A stretch of 64,000 bases of DNA from Craterostigma plantagineum (taxonomy: Eukaryota > Streptophyta > Magnoliopsida > Lamiales > Linderniaceae): the NCBI GenBank assembly GCA_027422505.1, contig JAPQWV010001399.1, positions 1 to 64,000 of the forward strand, written 5' to 3'. The notes under the pieces were generated by a model. That model had not been told where the DNA came from, did not search any database, and saw only the letters and a list, made by a program, of their open reading frames with translations. The position numbers were made by a program, and so were the translations under genes. The stretch's first letter is position 1. Each line of letters opens with the position of its first letter. Positions 34,822-47,319 of this stretch are shown piece after piece.

Positions 34822-35669
34822 ATGGCGACAATAGCGAATATTCCCACCGTCGTGCCGCTGATGGGAAGCAACCATGCCGAATGGCCGGCGAAATTCAACG
34901 GAGCCGACTTCAAGAGATGGAAACAGAAGATGTTGTTTTATCTCACGACCCTGAACCTGGTGCGCTATCTAAAAGGGCTCCTGCCCAAGAGGAACGTCAA
35001 CGATGCCGCAGACGACGCTGCACCCGAAATTGACGAACAACAACAGGCGGCGTTGGACGCTTGGAATCATAATGATTTCATATGTCGTAATTACATTCTG
35101 AACGCCCTAGACGACTCCCTATTAACGTCTACGTAGTAGCCAAGACCGCTAAAGAGTTGTCGGACTCGTTAGATAAGAAATACAAGACCGATGATGCTGG
35201 ACTAAAAAAGTTCATAGTCGGCAGGTTCTTGGACTATAAGATGACCAACTCCAAAGCAGTGTTGGACCAGGTCCGTGATTTGCAGCTGATAATCCACGAT
35301 ATACACGCGAAGAATATGCAAATCAGTGAATCCTTCCAGGTAGCTGCTATAATAGAGAAGCTGCCGCCTCTATGGAAGGACTTCAAGAACTACCTCAAGC
35401 ACAAGCATAAGGAAATGGAGCTTCAGGACCTGATCGTGAGGCTTCTAATCGAAGATGATAATCGAAGGATCGAGGCCAAGAACAAAAGGGGCAGCGTGGA
35501 GGTACGTGCGAACCTGGCCGAATCTAGCACCGACAAAAAGTGCAAGAGGCCTAATACGACGCAGAAGCCGAACAAAATAAGGGGCAACTGCTACAACTGC
35601 GACAAGCCTGGGCATATGGCCAAGGACTATCGGCTGAAGAAAAGAGCAAAAAGAACCAACCTCACTTGA
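34822..35669 (+). pseudogene. copia gag (outer element)
   Basis: The ATG at 34822 opens a gag with AKFNGADFKRWKQKMLFYL (about 34885-34940). A stop at 35136 splits it, and 35157-35669 continues the UBN2-type domain and the nucleic-acid-binding knuckle. The knuckle reads CYNCDKPGHMAKDY, with tyrosine in place of the last zinc cysteine. Confidence 0.85.
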
Positions 35670-35974
35670 CCTAGGCAAAACTGGAGACAGATCTGAAAGA
35701 GATGGACCAAGCCGCCGTCGTGTACGAGGCCAAGGTGGTGGATAATCCTAGATCATGGTATCGACTCTGGAGCGACTCGCAATATCTGCTCTGATAAGGA
35801 GATGTTTTTAACCTACATCCCTATCTCAGGCAGGAAGGTATTTATGGGTAACTTAACCACCTCTGACATCGTTGGATTAGGGAGGGTAGTGATGAAGATG
35901 ACCTCGGGAAAGGAACTCACTCTTGTGGACGTGCTGCATGTGTCAGACATCCGCAAGAACTTGGTGTCCGACTC
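35670..35974 (+). pseudogene. copia protease (outer element), interrupted
   Basis: The region corresponds to the copia protease, followed by [20 protein letters not shown] and [18 protein letters not shown] (35802-35974). The catalytic DSG motif (about 35760-35790) is disrupted by a frame shift. It is cut at 35975 by the Athila LTR and resumes at 50088 with the expected downstream pol segment. Confidence 0.75.
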
Positions 35975-37215
35975 TGATCGACACGTGGTGTACTAATGTA
36001 AAGTGCAGGTGCGACAAGTGATAAATAAAACGAATACTAAATTACTATCACCGACGTGCGATAGGCAGTGGACCTATTGTTTGTAGTGCAGCAAGGTGAG
36101 TAAACGAGTATCGAACACGAGGAATACTAGTAATAACCTATCAACTCGATATCAAGCCTAAATAAAGTGCGCATACTGTTTATATACAAATTAACCTACG
36201 TGATTCTTGACTAGATCACAGTAATTTCCTACCCACTCACGAATTTGCTAACGGGGATCTAAGGTTCGACAATTACTAACGGCGAGGATCGAGAATTTGC
36301 TGTGGCCCTATACTCAAGTCCTATCATCTACGAACGGCCTAATCGTTGTTTAGCTGTCGCCCTAAACGATTTTCCACACATTCACTTTAACACATAGACA
36401 TATTAAAGCTAAGAAACACTTTCATAGATAGATAAATAGTCAGGATACACGAGTCACGATCAATATATGTCTTAAGCACGATTGAAAGGGAAACAATGAA
36501 AGAATTAGGGAACGAGGATGAAAGACTCGTGATCTTGAGTACTGATGGATCCGGGATGGTATCGCGGATGAATCTTCGTCCTCGATCAATTCGGCGTGAT
36601 TCAGTCGTTCATCCGTCTCTTGCGCTTCTTGAGTGGAATTCTCTATTGGCATCTCTTTTTCGTCTCTCTATGCTTAGGGTTAAGTTGTGGAAGGTGTCCC
36701 TTTTCTGAATCAAAATTGGGCTTTATATAAGGACTTTCACAACCTTCACGGCCGTGATAGTCTTCAGCTTGGCCTTCGTTGCTTTCGCACTTCAGTCACG
36801 ACCTGATGCACTAGGGTTCACGGCCGTGAACATCTTTGCCATAGCTCTCTGCCGTGGTTCACGGCCTGGTGCACTTCCTCTCACAGCCATGACGTTCTTC
36901 TACTTGGACTTCGTCGCTCACCGCCTATTGTCACGGCCTAGTGTAATAGTATTCACGGCCGTGACTTGCTCCAGTGTTGTCTTCTGCCTTGTGTCACGGC
37001 CTTGTGCACGATGTGCCGCGGCCGTGACTCTTCCCTGTTTTCGTCGTACTTGCTCTGTTTCGCCTCGTTTTCGTTCATTTTCGCCTGATAGCCGTCCTAA
37101 GGTCTTTCGATATGAAAATAGGTGTTAATAGAGCATGTAACTGCAAGAAATGATGGAGAATACTCTGTTATACCCTAATAACTGTTACATTAAACGTATC
37201 GATATACGTTTATCA
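35975..37215 (-). repeat. 3' LTR of the Athila-type element
   Basis: It begins on the minus strand with TGATAAACG and ends CGTGTCGATCA, pairing with 48911-50087 and with the inverted copy at 61419-62855. The region about 36745-37030 carries repeats of the palindrome TCACGGCCGTGA. Plus-strand ORFs here are incidental. Confidence 0.9.
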
Positions 37216-38700
37216 CACCTCCCCACACTTAAGCATTTGCTTGTCTTAAGTAATTTAGAAGTCAGAAAAGGGCATCAAATCAAGATGACGGCATAATTGT
37301 TTGCAACTTATCATCATAGCTAGAAAGCACAAAATGGAACCAAGCGAACAATCATGTACAGTACACTAACGATCGGCACCTATCAACCTGAACTTCCTTA
37401 GCACTACCAATCAAGACCCATACCTTACAAGGATTCGTTCAAATCACTCGGTGTATAGGCTAGTATATATTGAATCGCTCAAATCGTGCGCTAGTCCAAC
37501 CCCTACCATAGGCTTGCAAGTTAATCGCATATCTTCTACTTATGGTGGCAAGCGTAAATGTGAGGGTCTTTTCGGGTCGAAACGGGTCAAATAATAATGA
37601 GGTGACAAGCATAGATACTGAACACGTAATCCTAAAGCTAGACACATAAGCGAAAACTCAAAGAATATAGCATGATCAAACTGACAGTCACATGCCCCAA
37701 CATAAGACTCAACATTCTAACTCTGAAATCCTAGACTTTTCTGCCCGACCCTCTCAACTCAGTTTCCTTTCATTTTCTTCCCTTTCACCTTAGTTACGCT
37801 CTGATTTTGTGCACTGCCCTTATTCCCTAAACATCAAGGTTTGGCTTTTGTCGCAAAGAATACATCGTCACAGCGAATTCCGTGTACCTAGGGATACTTA
37901 TTTCCAAAATCTAAATCTTGCAAAAGGTTTATGGGCAGGCTTATGCAAGGGATCGGGTCATTTCAGAAAACGGTCAAGTAGGATCGAGTCATTTCACCGA
38001 ATAACAGAGAAGAATATTAAATCAGACATTAAAGAAGTAACCCTCAAGTTCGACATCTGCTCTATTCTAATCAACTCAGGTTTAGATGATCTCTGGAGGC
38101 TTATTCGGGTTAGCGACTTTATAACATACGAGGTGAGAAATGAATAGGCTCAGGCTCAAAGTGGCTAAATAAGGGGATTAGTCGTGGTTGGGAAATTTGG
38201 TCATCGATTTATTTCCTAATTCCCTAGTCATTTCCACACTAACACACCAAAAATAGTTTCAACACGTTTGCAAGTTCGAGAGAGATATAGACTAGGCACG
38301 TCACACGACCAAGAAAAATGAGCACATGCTCGTCAGGCTCAAACTCTCGCAACGTAACGGGTTATGTGTACGAATCCCTCAAAGTAGCGCTATGTCTATT
38401 CAACCAGAGATGATTCAATCAATCATGCATATCCTAATTGCTCACAAAATTTTATGACATGCAAACCAACTCGAGATAAATGCAAACAATCATGCTCGAT
38501 TTCAATAAATCGTGCCTTTCCAACGAAATTAATAGCTCACGGACACGTCATAATTTTTTTTTTGACGTAAATTCTCAACCTAGTCTCCCCTCCCCACACG
38601 TAAGACCTACGTTGTCCTCAACGTAAAAAAGAATAGGAAAAAAAAGGTTAAAAAGAATGGAACTCCCCTGACGAATAATTGACGTGGCCGTGACTGAACA
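37216..38700 (-). other. non-coding 3' region of the Athila-type element
   Basis: No ORF with family resemblance. The purine tract GTGTGGGGAGGTG (about 37216-37228) lies against the LTR, and a second G-rich tract is near 38585-38600. This is where Athila elements have a long untranslated tail. Confidence 0.6.
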
Positions 38701-39530
38701 CGTGAAGTCGTAGTATCATGACTCGTGATCCGTATCCTGACCTAACTTAAAGGAAAAATTAAACGTAAAAGAAGAATATGCATAGATAATAATTATAGAC
38801 ATAGTCATAAGCATCATAGTCATAAACAAAAATAAAAATGGAAACAAACGACTAATCAAACAAAAGAAATGTCTAAAAAAAGAAAGAAAAGAAAGCATCA
38901 CTAAGGGGGTGGCGGCAGAGAGGGTGGCCTCGGGCGAAGGTGCGCCAGCAACTCTTGTGTAAGCTTGACAGCGTGCCATGGCTCGAAGGGCCAGATCATA
39001 TCGCTGTTGCTCTTCGCAGTACCGACGGTGGGCTTCCTCGTTCCGTCGCTCGTACTCTTCCCGTTGGCTCGAGTTTCTTTGTTGTAGCTCCGGGCCTCTT
39101 CGTCGCGTCGCAGCGCGTCGGTGTTCATGCGCATCATCTCTTGACGCAATACTTCGAGGTCCGTCGTTGACGCGTATGGGGCGACACCGGATGGCTCGCC
39201 CTCATCTGGCCATGATACATCTCGTGCCAGACGTACACCTTGTTCGCGCGAGTCCAGACGGGGGCCTTCACCAGTATCTTCATTTTCACGAGCATCTCCT
39301 AGTTCAGAGGGTTACCTCCACCAACAACCTCCATCTCGGGTGCATTTTCTGGCCAAAGTTGAAGTCCTTGTACGACTTTGGTGACGAACGCCCCCACGAC
39401 GATCTTCCCACGGCTTCGTGTTTCTGCCTGACTACTGAAGGCGTGGGCTAGGGCCTTCCCCAAATGAACTTCTTCGCCTCGATGCATCTTGGCTAAGTAG
39501 AATAGATCATGGAGCATGTAAGTTTGCTGG
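38701..39530 (-). pseudogene. envelope-like ORF remnant of the Athila-type element
   Basis: The minus-strand piece 39517-39299 contains LFYLAKMHRGEEVHLGKALA and GKIVVGAFVTKV, resembling the conserved segment of the Athila ORF located after pol. It is followed by a glutamate/arginine-rich helical stretch (39149-38901, another frame) and then a hydrophobic stretch (about 38760-38900) that could be a transmembrane segment. The N-terminal part is missing, because the piece follows the end of integrase within about 100 bases. Confidence 0.6.
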
Positions 39531-40570
39531 GAAAAAGGCTAAGTCGAGAGTTAAAGAGGAGGACTTGGTCCCACTTCCTGAAACTCCCGCCTTTGCCTAG
39601 TTTTCTTATCATGGTAAGCTTTTGAGATTTCCTTATACATTCGAGCGTTACTGTAAGCCGATAAACGTCACTCGTCTAACTCATTGATTTGGAGTTGCAG
39701 CTTTCCGCTGGCGTCTCCTAAATCAAGATTCAAGGACCTAATCGCCCAATAAGCCTTGTGCTCGATTTCTACGGGGAGGTGGCATGCCTTCCCATATACT
39801 AATCTATAAGCAGTCCTATAAGCTCAAAGCGCATCATTCAACTTATTCGCTCACTCCCTACGGTTCTCTTCTATGGTCTTTTCTAAGATGCATTTCAACT
39901 CACAGTTCACTATCTCGACCTGACCGCTAGCTTGGGGGTGGTAAGCGGTGGATAGGTTGTGTGTAACCCCATAATGCTCTAGTGTGCGTGCAAATTATGT
40001 GTTACAGAAATGAGTGCCTCTATCGCTAATGATGCATCTAGGTGCCCCAAAGCGTGAAAATAATGCTCGTAAAAACCTAACAACAACCTTAGCATCGTTC
40101 GTGGAAAAGCTTGCGCTTCGGCCCACTTGGACACATAGTTTACAGCAACCATAATATACTTATTATTATACGAACTAGGAAACGGACCCATGAAATCTAT
40201 ACCCCATAATCTCGCGTTTCGAGAGATTACCTGTGCGTTGACACTGATCAAAAGTGTCAACGTACCTTTGGGTGTCTTTGAAGATCGTAGGCCAGTAGAA
40301 TTCGCTCTCTAGTACCTTCTGAGCGGTTCGGTTGACTGCGTAGTGCCCTTCGGTCGGTCCATTGTGGCAATGCCTAAGAATCTGTGTCGTCTCTGTGAAG
40401 GAGACGCATCGACGTATCACCTGGTCCGCACATCGCCTGAAAAGATACGGATCTTCCCAAAAGTAGTACTTGTGGTCAGAAAAGAATTTTTTGCTGACTC
40501 GTGTACTCAATTGGTAAGACCCTCGCAACAAGATAATTAACATAATCTGCAAACCAAGGAATATCATCAT
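39531..40570 (-). pseudogene. Athila-type integrase
   Basis: Order on the minus strand: zinc domain (HCHNGPTEGHYAVNRTAQKV and FDQCQRTGN, about 40230-40390), core start ([12 protein letters not shown], about 40170-40205), [24 protein letters not shown] (about 39910-39960), and a C-terminal end near 39540. A stop and frame changes occur near 39980 and 39600. Several core-motif residues are visible, but the protein is not intact. Confidence 0.8.
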
Positions 40571-40939
40571 TTACCACTTGTATAGCCCTTCTGTCCTTGT
40601 GGTGTATTTCGGACTCCTCTTGTCGAGAGAGGTGATCCGCCGCCAAATTTTCTGCACCTTTCTTGTCTCGGATCTCTATGTCGAACTCTTGGAGGAGTAG
40701 GATCCATCTGATAAGGCGGGGCTTGGCGTCCGGCTTTGTTAACAAATACTTAAGGGCAGAGTGGTCAGTAAAAATAATAACTTTTGATAAGATAAGATAT
40801 GACCTGAATTTATCGAAGGCGAACACGACGGCTAATAGCTCCTTTTCGGTGGTCGTGTAATTGGCTCGGCCCCCGGTTGGGGGCCACCATAATAGGTGCT
40901 GCGATAAGTCATTCCTTAAGTAAATTAAATGCATGCAAG
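40476..40939 (-). pseudogene. Athila-type RNase H
   Basis: The minus-strand frame contains [20 protein letters not shown] (about 40805-40865), [11 protein letters not shown] (about 40740-40775) and [12 protein letters not shown] (about 40620-40655), the conserved tail of Ty3/gypsy RNase H. It is cut from RT by the LTR-like insertion at 40940. Confidence 0.85.
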
Positions 40940-41286
40940 ATGTCACGCCCCGACCCGCATCGAACCCGTGACAGCCGCCGCCGCGTTTCTCAATAAACGC
41001 AAGGCTCGATATCAACTCACACGTCACGAATAAATATCCCACAAAAGAAACTACAACAGAAGTCGATGAAATGTATATATTTTTATGGGATTTTAAACTG
41101 TACAGAATCGTTCAAAACCTCGACCAACGAAAGAATGCGTACGCAAATATCTACCCGAAAGATGTACTCTGCCAATGGACGCGCAAATGTAAAAGAAATG
41201 CGGAATACCAAAGTAGAAGAATCGGCAGCGGAAACGACGTTCGACATTGGCAAACCTCCAAGCAAAAGACAACGACCTAGAAGGAA

Positions 41287-41334
<48 letters not shown>

Positions 41335-43209
41335 CATTGGTAAAGCTCAGTGAGGAGATAATACGGACACACTTTACCCTCACAAGGTGCGTCCTTTACT
41401 ATGAAATCATAACAAATCAAATATATCGACCATTCCATTTATACGATAAATTTCCACCACTCATACGAGACAATACGACCACTGACTATCACGAGACATA
41501 TCAAACACTTCAACAAAATCCACGTAATCACATAGACGATGCGCGGGTGGCCATTTCCTCCCTCGAACTGAGCTCTGTTCGAGTCCGTCACCATACTCTA
41601 GACCGTGAACCGTAAACTGACGTATCAACTGCTATAACATGCATGTCCTACGCACACACGGTGACGTTGGCCTAAATCTCCTCAGCGACCACCCTTCAAC
41701 GATAATTGATATCGAATCAACACATGGCACTGGAAGGGTGTATCGCTGGACCTCACTCACCCGGGTGTGCCAAGCCACGGGCTACTTACTTGATTTGCCA
41801 CTTCGCACTCTCCCGAACGTGGCCATTCGGGCTACTTAGAACCTGGTACCAAGTGTATGCCACAAACAAGACCAACCAAACAATATCACCATCTGTAAAC
41901 CTCGACAAGACTGCACGATCTATAGCCGATAAGGCCCCCTATCAGTAAGACCAAGACCTAAAATGGTAACACGTCATCACATCACGTAATGCCCCGTGTA
42001 ACCGACAACACAACTCAAAGCAGCATATATACCCCAAAACTCTTCGACCACCATGAACATGAACATCTTATAGCAGACAAGACTCACTATCTCAAATCCC
42101 CATGATATCACAACAATTTATAAATCGACGACCTAAAACGATGACATAAGACGACGAAATAAAACGACCCGACGAGGTCCACACGTCCCGTGAAGGGAAG
42201 GCGTCCCCGTATTACCCACTCACTGCGTATGCTAACTCTCTTCAGCCTCCTCAGCTACCCTCGAGTCCCATCTCGATGTCCCTTCGCCTAAAATTTGAGA
42301 TCACAAGCTCAAGAGATCATTATATCCTTAATAAGCGAGGTTCTTGAAAAACTATAGCGTAAACACGAAATTCAGCATCGAAAAGAGCGCTGAAACTGCT
42401 ACAAGAATATTTATTTGAATCTAATTGCTGTTTGTAGAGCAGCTGAACCAGAAATAATGAATATTTCGAAATCCTTTGGTAATTTCCAGAAAAATTCTGT
42501 TTTACAACTGAAAATTCAAAAATTCATAACAATTCGCACAAGTATCGGTCAAGATGATTTCAGAAGCTATGAATAGCTAAGAAATCTTCTTTCCACAAAA
42601 ACAAGTTTAGCAAGATTTGAAGTACTGTAGCTGTTTTAAATTCGCTAAAATTAGCGACTGCACGAACAGAAATTTTCCTGTTCGCAGCTGAATGTTCAAA
42701 ATTCATTAAAAATTGTACAGGTACCGGATTGAGCTGATTTTTGCGGCTATGGAAAGATGAAGAACTTGGCTTTCAACAGAAACAACCGACAGAAAAATCA
42801 GATCATGATAACTAGTTCAATCTCACTGAAAACAGAAGCTATGCGAATTTGTCAAAGAAAACAAACCCTAGCTCGATGGAGTTAAGAGTGAGATTAGAAC
42901 ACATCGTACCTTTCTAAACCTTAAAATCGAACAGGAACGGTACATGAAAGCTCTAAAGATCCATTTCTGGTTGTTCCTTGTTTCGTCTTCTCCATCTCGT
43001 TCGAATGGCCCATTTCTTCTCTTTTTTTTTTATTCTCTTTGCTTATTGGATATGTATGAAACAAAGTACTAGAAAGATCAAATGGGCTGGGCCGGGCTGA
43101 TTTCATGTATTTCAAATTAGGCTAAGTATGTTTTTCGAATTGGGTTGAAATCGAATTATGCTTTGGGCTTTGTATTTTGATTTTGGGTCAAAATAGAGCA
43201 GATGTTATA
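40940..43209 (-). repeat. LTR-like insertion in the Athila RT/RNase H junction (possible solo LTR)
   Basis: The Athila pol frame runs into this block on both sides and resumes when it is removed. CAAG occurs at both edges (40936-40939 and 43210-43213), consistent with a target duplication whose exact edges I cannot fix. The plus-strand edge TGTCACGCCCCGACCC and the 42430-42830 region (paired phrases about 170 bases apart, such as AATTCGCAC and AGCTATG) look like a minus-oriented chromovirus-type LTR. It has no coding content and contains a (TA)n tract. The solo-LTR reading is inference; no partner exists in the window. Confidence 0.55.
41290..41333. repeat. (TA)n microsatellite
   Basis: 22 uninterrupted TA units in the LTR-like block. 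Several overlapping ORFs of repeated Tyr-Ile are produced by it and are not genes. Confidence 0.95.
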
Positions 43210-45582
43210 CAAGCACTCATCATTAAATTCCAACGGAGCTTCTTTTTCAAGTAATCTAGACATGGGTCGTGCAATATTAGAAAAATCCTTGATAAACCTA
43301 TGATAAAATCCAGCATGTCCTAGTCAACTCCTAATCGACTTCACGTTCGAGGGAACGGGCAACTTTTCTATCGTCTCTAACTTAGCTCGGTCAACTTCGA
43401 TTCCTTTAGAGAAAATCTTATGGCCCAGAACTATGCCCTCTCGAACCATGAAGTCACACTTTTCGCAATTAAGTGTCAAGTTTGTTTCCTCGCAGCGTAC
43501 GAGTACGAGCTTCAAATTAGACAAACATACATCGAACGACGACCCAAAAACAGAAAAATCATCCATAAATACCTCCATTACCTTACCTACCAGTTCATCA
43601 AATATGGCCATCATGCATTGCTGAATGGTGGCTGGGGCATTGCAAAGACCGAATGGCATCTTTCGGTACGCGAACGTGCCGAACGGGCATGTGAATGTGG
43701 TCTTCTCCTGGTCAATGCGCTATAGGAATCTGTAGGTTCCTGTAGTGACAAGATAATTTTTCTAACATTTGGTCAATAAAACGTAAAGGAAATGATCCTT
43801 TCGCGGGGCGTCGTTCAACTTCCTGTGATCGATGCAGACACGCCACCCGGTCACGGTCCTTGTCGGAATCAGTTCATTCTTGTCGCTGGTGACGACCGTC
43901 ATGCCTCCCTTCTTTGGGACCACTTGGACCGGGCTGACACATGCGCTGTCTGAAATGGGATAGATCATCCCTGCGTCTAATAGCTTGATCACCTCCTTTT
44001 TGACGACATCCTTCATATTGGGGTTGGATCGCCTTTGACGTTGAGCGACCGGCTTGAAATCGTCCTCCATGAGGATTTTGTGTGCACAGTAGCTCCGGTT
44101 GATACCCCTGATGTCGGATATCTTCCACGCCAAGGCCTTCTTGTGCGCTCTCAACACATCCAAGAGTTGATCCTTCTGTCCATCGTCGAGGCTTGATGAG
44201 ATGATGACCGATAGTGCTCCGTTGCTGCCGAGACATGCGTACTCGAGGTGGTCGGGCAGTGGCTTCAATTCCAGGACCGGTGGCTCTTCGACCGAGCTCT
44301 TTTCATTGTCCTCTTCACTGCTTTTGTCCACAGCTATTATGGGCTCGTCGACCTCCTCCTCGCATTCGTTGATGGCCATGATTATTCTTGTGTCCTCGCT
44401 CAAAACATGTGATAGACCTTGCACAGAAACGAGAAATTTGTGCTCGAAAGCATCTAAGTAATAACATTTATCGTCATGCTCATTACTCTTTTTCATCGAA
44501 TCAGCCATACTAAACGTAACCTTTTCGCCATCTACCGTCAAAGTTAGCGTCCCATTCCTAAAATCTATGATGGTCTCTACTGTAGCTAAGAATAGTCGAC
44601 CTATCAACGGAACATTATCATCCTCCTCCATGTCTAAGATAACGAAATCAGCAGGAATCACGAACTTATCTACCTTAACTAGGACATCATCGATAACACC
44701 TCGAGGGTACTTTAACGATCTATCAGCTAACTGCAGGCTCATCCTAGTCGGTCGTGGTTCACCTAATCCTAAGCGCTTAAACATGAAATATGGCATTACA
44801 TTAATGCTAGCACCTAGATCAGCTAAAGCACGCTCGACTACTAAATCTCCTATAAGAAAGGGAATAGTAAAACTCCCTGGATCCTTGAGCTTCTTCGGCA
44901 GCTTGCATTGGAGTCTCGCCGAGCACTCTACACGTAGGCATGTGGAAACATGTTCGAGCTTCTTTCTATTCGTCAACAGATCCTTCAGAAACTTAGCGAA
45001 GCTGGGCATCTGCGTAATAGCTTCAACAAACGGTAAGTCAATATGCAATTCCTTACACATACTCATAACTTTACCAAACTGCGCTTCGTCCTTGTCCTTC
45101 TTTGACCGAGCTGGATAAGGGATCGTCGGCTGGTATGGCTTCACCGGTGGCCGCTCGATCTCCTTTGCCTTTTCTTTTTCAGGCTTGACTTTCTCCTTCT
45201 CAGCTTCGGCCTTGTCGACATTGTCGCCTCTGATTTCTTCCACTTCTAGCTTGTCATGGCTCTCGAAATCAGCCTTTACATTTGACTTCGTTTTGGCGGG
45301 TACCTCCTGCAACTCTCTCCCGTTTCTCAAGGTCACCGCCTTGCAATACTCTAGGATTTGGCTCGGTGTAGCTCGGACCGATCCTTGAGTTCGCCCGGCC
45401 AACTGCTTCGCCATCTGGCCCACTTGTTGCTCCAACTTCTTAATAGAGGCGTCAGTGTTCTGGGCGCATACGTTGTTGGCTTCCATATACTCCTCTATCT
45501 TCGTCGTTCGACTCTCGTGAGCCTTAGTGGTATTGTCGAAGTTCGTGAGGAGCGCCTTCATCATGTCCTTCATCTCCCTCAT
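43210..45582 (-). pseudogene. Athila-type gag end, protease and reverse transcriptase
   Basis: The long open frame 45582-43762 (606 codons) covers the gag C-terminus with a coiled-coil-like start and lysine/glutamate/proline repeats (KEKVKPEKEKAKE, about 45160-45200). The retropepsin has ALADLGASINVMPY (about 44770-44810), the DLGA form being normal for this lineage. The N-terminal RT ends with GWRVCIDHRKLNDA (about 43790-43840). After a frame break, 43659-43324 has MPFGLCNAPATIQ and the catalytic FMDDFSVFG (about 43545-43575). The piece ends at the LTR-like insertion. Integrity is high for protease but RT is broken. Confidence 0.9.
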
Positions 45583-46381
45583 ATCGTTAGATCCTGACCT
45601 GCGGGTGCATTCTGATACTGTCGTGGTGCCCCGCTTTGAAAACCGGATGGTCTGGGCTGAAATTCTGGTGGCCCTTGCCCCTAGTGGTTCTGATTCCCAT
45701 ACGCCAAGTTAGGATGTGCTCGGGGATGGTAACTCCACTTGCCGCCTTGGTAGTTCCCCATGTAATCTATGTGCTCTAGGGGTTGCCCGAGTTGGCATTC
45801 GGACGTCTCGTGGGCTGCACCATAAATCCCGCACAGTGGTATGTACGGTGTATGCTGCGTCTGTGCGGTGGTTGTCACGGCGTTCACGGGCTGTATCTGC
45901 CCTGATTTGGGAAGGAGTGCATCAATCACCGTTTGCAATTGAGAATTCGTCGCCGCGATTTGTCGCTGGAGCGCCTCAAATTTGGCATTCGTGGCCATCA
46001 CCTCGCTTACTCTGAATACGCCTGGCATCTTCATCATCGTATTTCCCCTCATGAAACTGTTCCTTGAGTAGTCCTCGATCAGGTTCCAAGCCTCGGTCGC
46101 AGTGAGCTTCGCGAGCCCTCCTCCTGCGGCTCCGTCTAGCATGTGAACGGTCTGATCATTGAGCCCCTCGTGGAATCGGTTGATTTGGGCGGCCTTCGAC
46201 ATCCCGTGTTGCGGGCACTTCTTCAGTAGCGCCTAGTATCGCTCCCATAGCTCGTAGAGATTTTCTGAATCCTTTTGGTGGAAAAGGGAGATCTCCGTCT
46301 TCAACCTTATAACCTTTGATAATGGGAAGTAATGGCCAGTGAACGCGGCTCGAAGCTCTTCCCATGTAGTGATTGATCTGG

Positions 46382-46389
46382 GCGGCAAC
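46382..46389. repeat. target-site duplication GCGGCAAC (left copy)
   Basis: Identical to 47312-47319. The eight-base length is typical of hAT transposition. Confidence 0.95.
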
Positions 46390-47311
46390 TAGGGGTGGGC
46401 AATCGGGGTCGGGTTTCGGGTACCCGACCCGACCCGATCGGGTTTTACCCGATCGGGGGTGAAAAGTCGGGTTTCATCGGGTATCGGGTACCCGATGTTA
46501 TATTTCGGGCCGGGTTTCGGGTAGCAATGTGCTACCCGAAAAACCGATCGGGTACCCGCACTGAATTAAAAAAAAAAGCCATAACCTACAACCCACTAAC
46601 TGAGTTTTATGTCTGTTTCTTGACCATAATGCTTTTTTCTTTCGTTTTCACATAGAGAAGGCATTTTGTAGCGTACAGTGCCCCCACGAGCAAATCTCAA
46701 TTGAAGAAACCAAAGTGAGGCATATTCGTTCTAAGAAGAGAGAACCGTTGGAAGACTGCTCTGTTTCGCCTTGTTCCACCCATACACACACTCACCTCTC
46801 AACAGTCGACCTCGACGGTACACGGATAAAGATACACCACAGTCCACATCAGACCTGCCAACGCACTCGCCAATCTCCTTCCTTGACCTCGCTGTTCTAC
46901 AGCTGTCCATGGCCACATCCCAGGTCGTTACTCCGTAAGAATTTCACGAACCCTAATTCTATATTTCGAGATTTATCGATTGCTTGCAATTTCGAGTCCT
47001 CGATTATTCTAAGGTTATATGTATTGTTAGAATAGATTTAGAAGTCATGGGTAATGATTTTGGGTGTCAATTTTGCGGTTTGGGTCCTCGTGATTTCTAA
47101 GGTTCGTTAGAATTAAGTTTCTTTAATAATCAACCAATGAATAAAAAAAAAAGACAAAACCCGAACCCGATGATCGGGTTTCGGGTACCCGATTGTCGGG
47201 TACCCGATTTTTGTCGGGTCGGGGTCGGGTATCAAAATTGAAACCCGCACATGTCGGGTACCCGACCCAAAAAACCCGATACCCGAAAAACCCAACCCGA
47301 TCCCACCCCTA
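46390..47311. mobile_element. hAT-type non-autonomous element with GGGTACCCGA subterminal repeats
   Basis: 922 bases, with perfect 8-bp duplications GCGGCAAC and terminal inverted repeat TAGGGGTGGG (10 of 10). About 180 bases at each end are packed with copies of CGGGTACCCG and ATCGGGT in both orientations. The middle has no transposase. The subterminal arrays are the arrangement where hAT transposases bind, so mobilisation in trans is plausible. Confidence 0.9.
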
Positions 47312-47319
47312 GCGGCAAC
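47312..47319. repeat. target-site duplication GCGGCAAC (right copy)
   Basis: Second copy of the perfect eight-base duplication. Confidence 0.95.

Noticed and set aside
41083..41615. Overlapping frames with long Tyr-Ile runs
   Set aside because: They are produced by the (TA)n tract in both strands and resemble no protein.
44201..45712. Plus-strand frames of 60-183 codons opposite Athila protease
   Set aside because: Shadows of the long minus-strand gag/protease frame.
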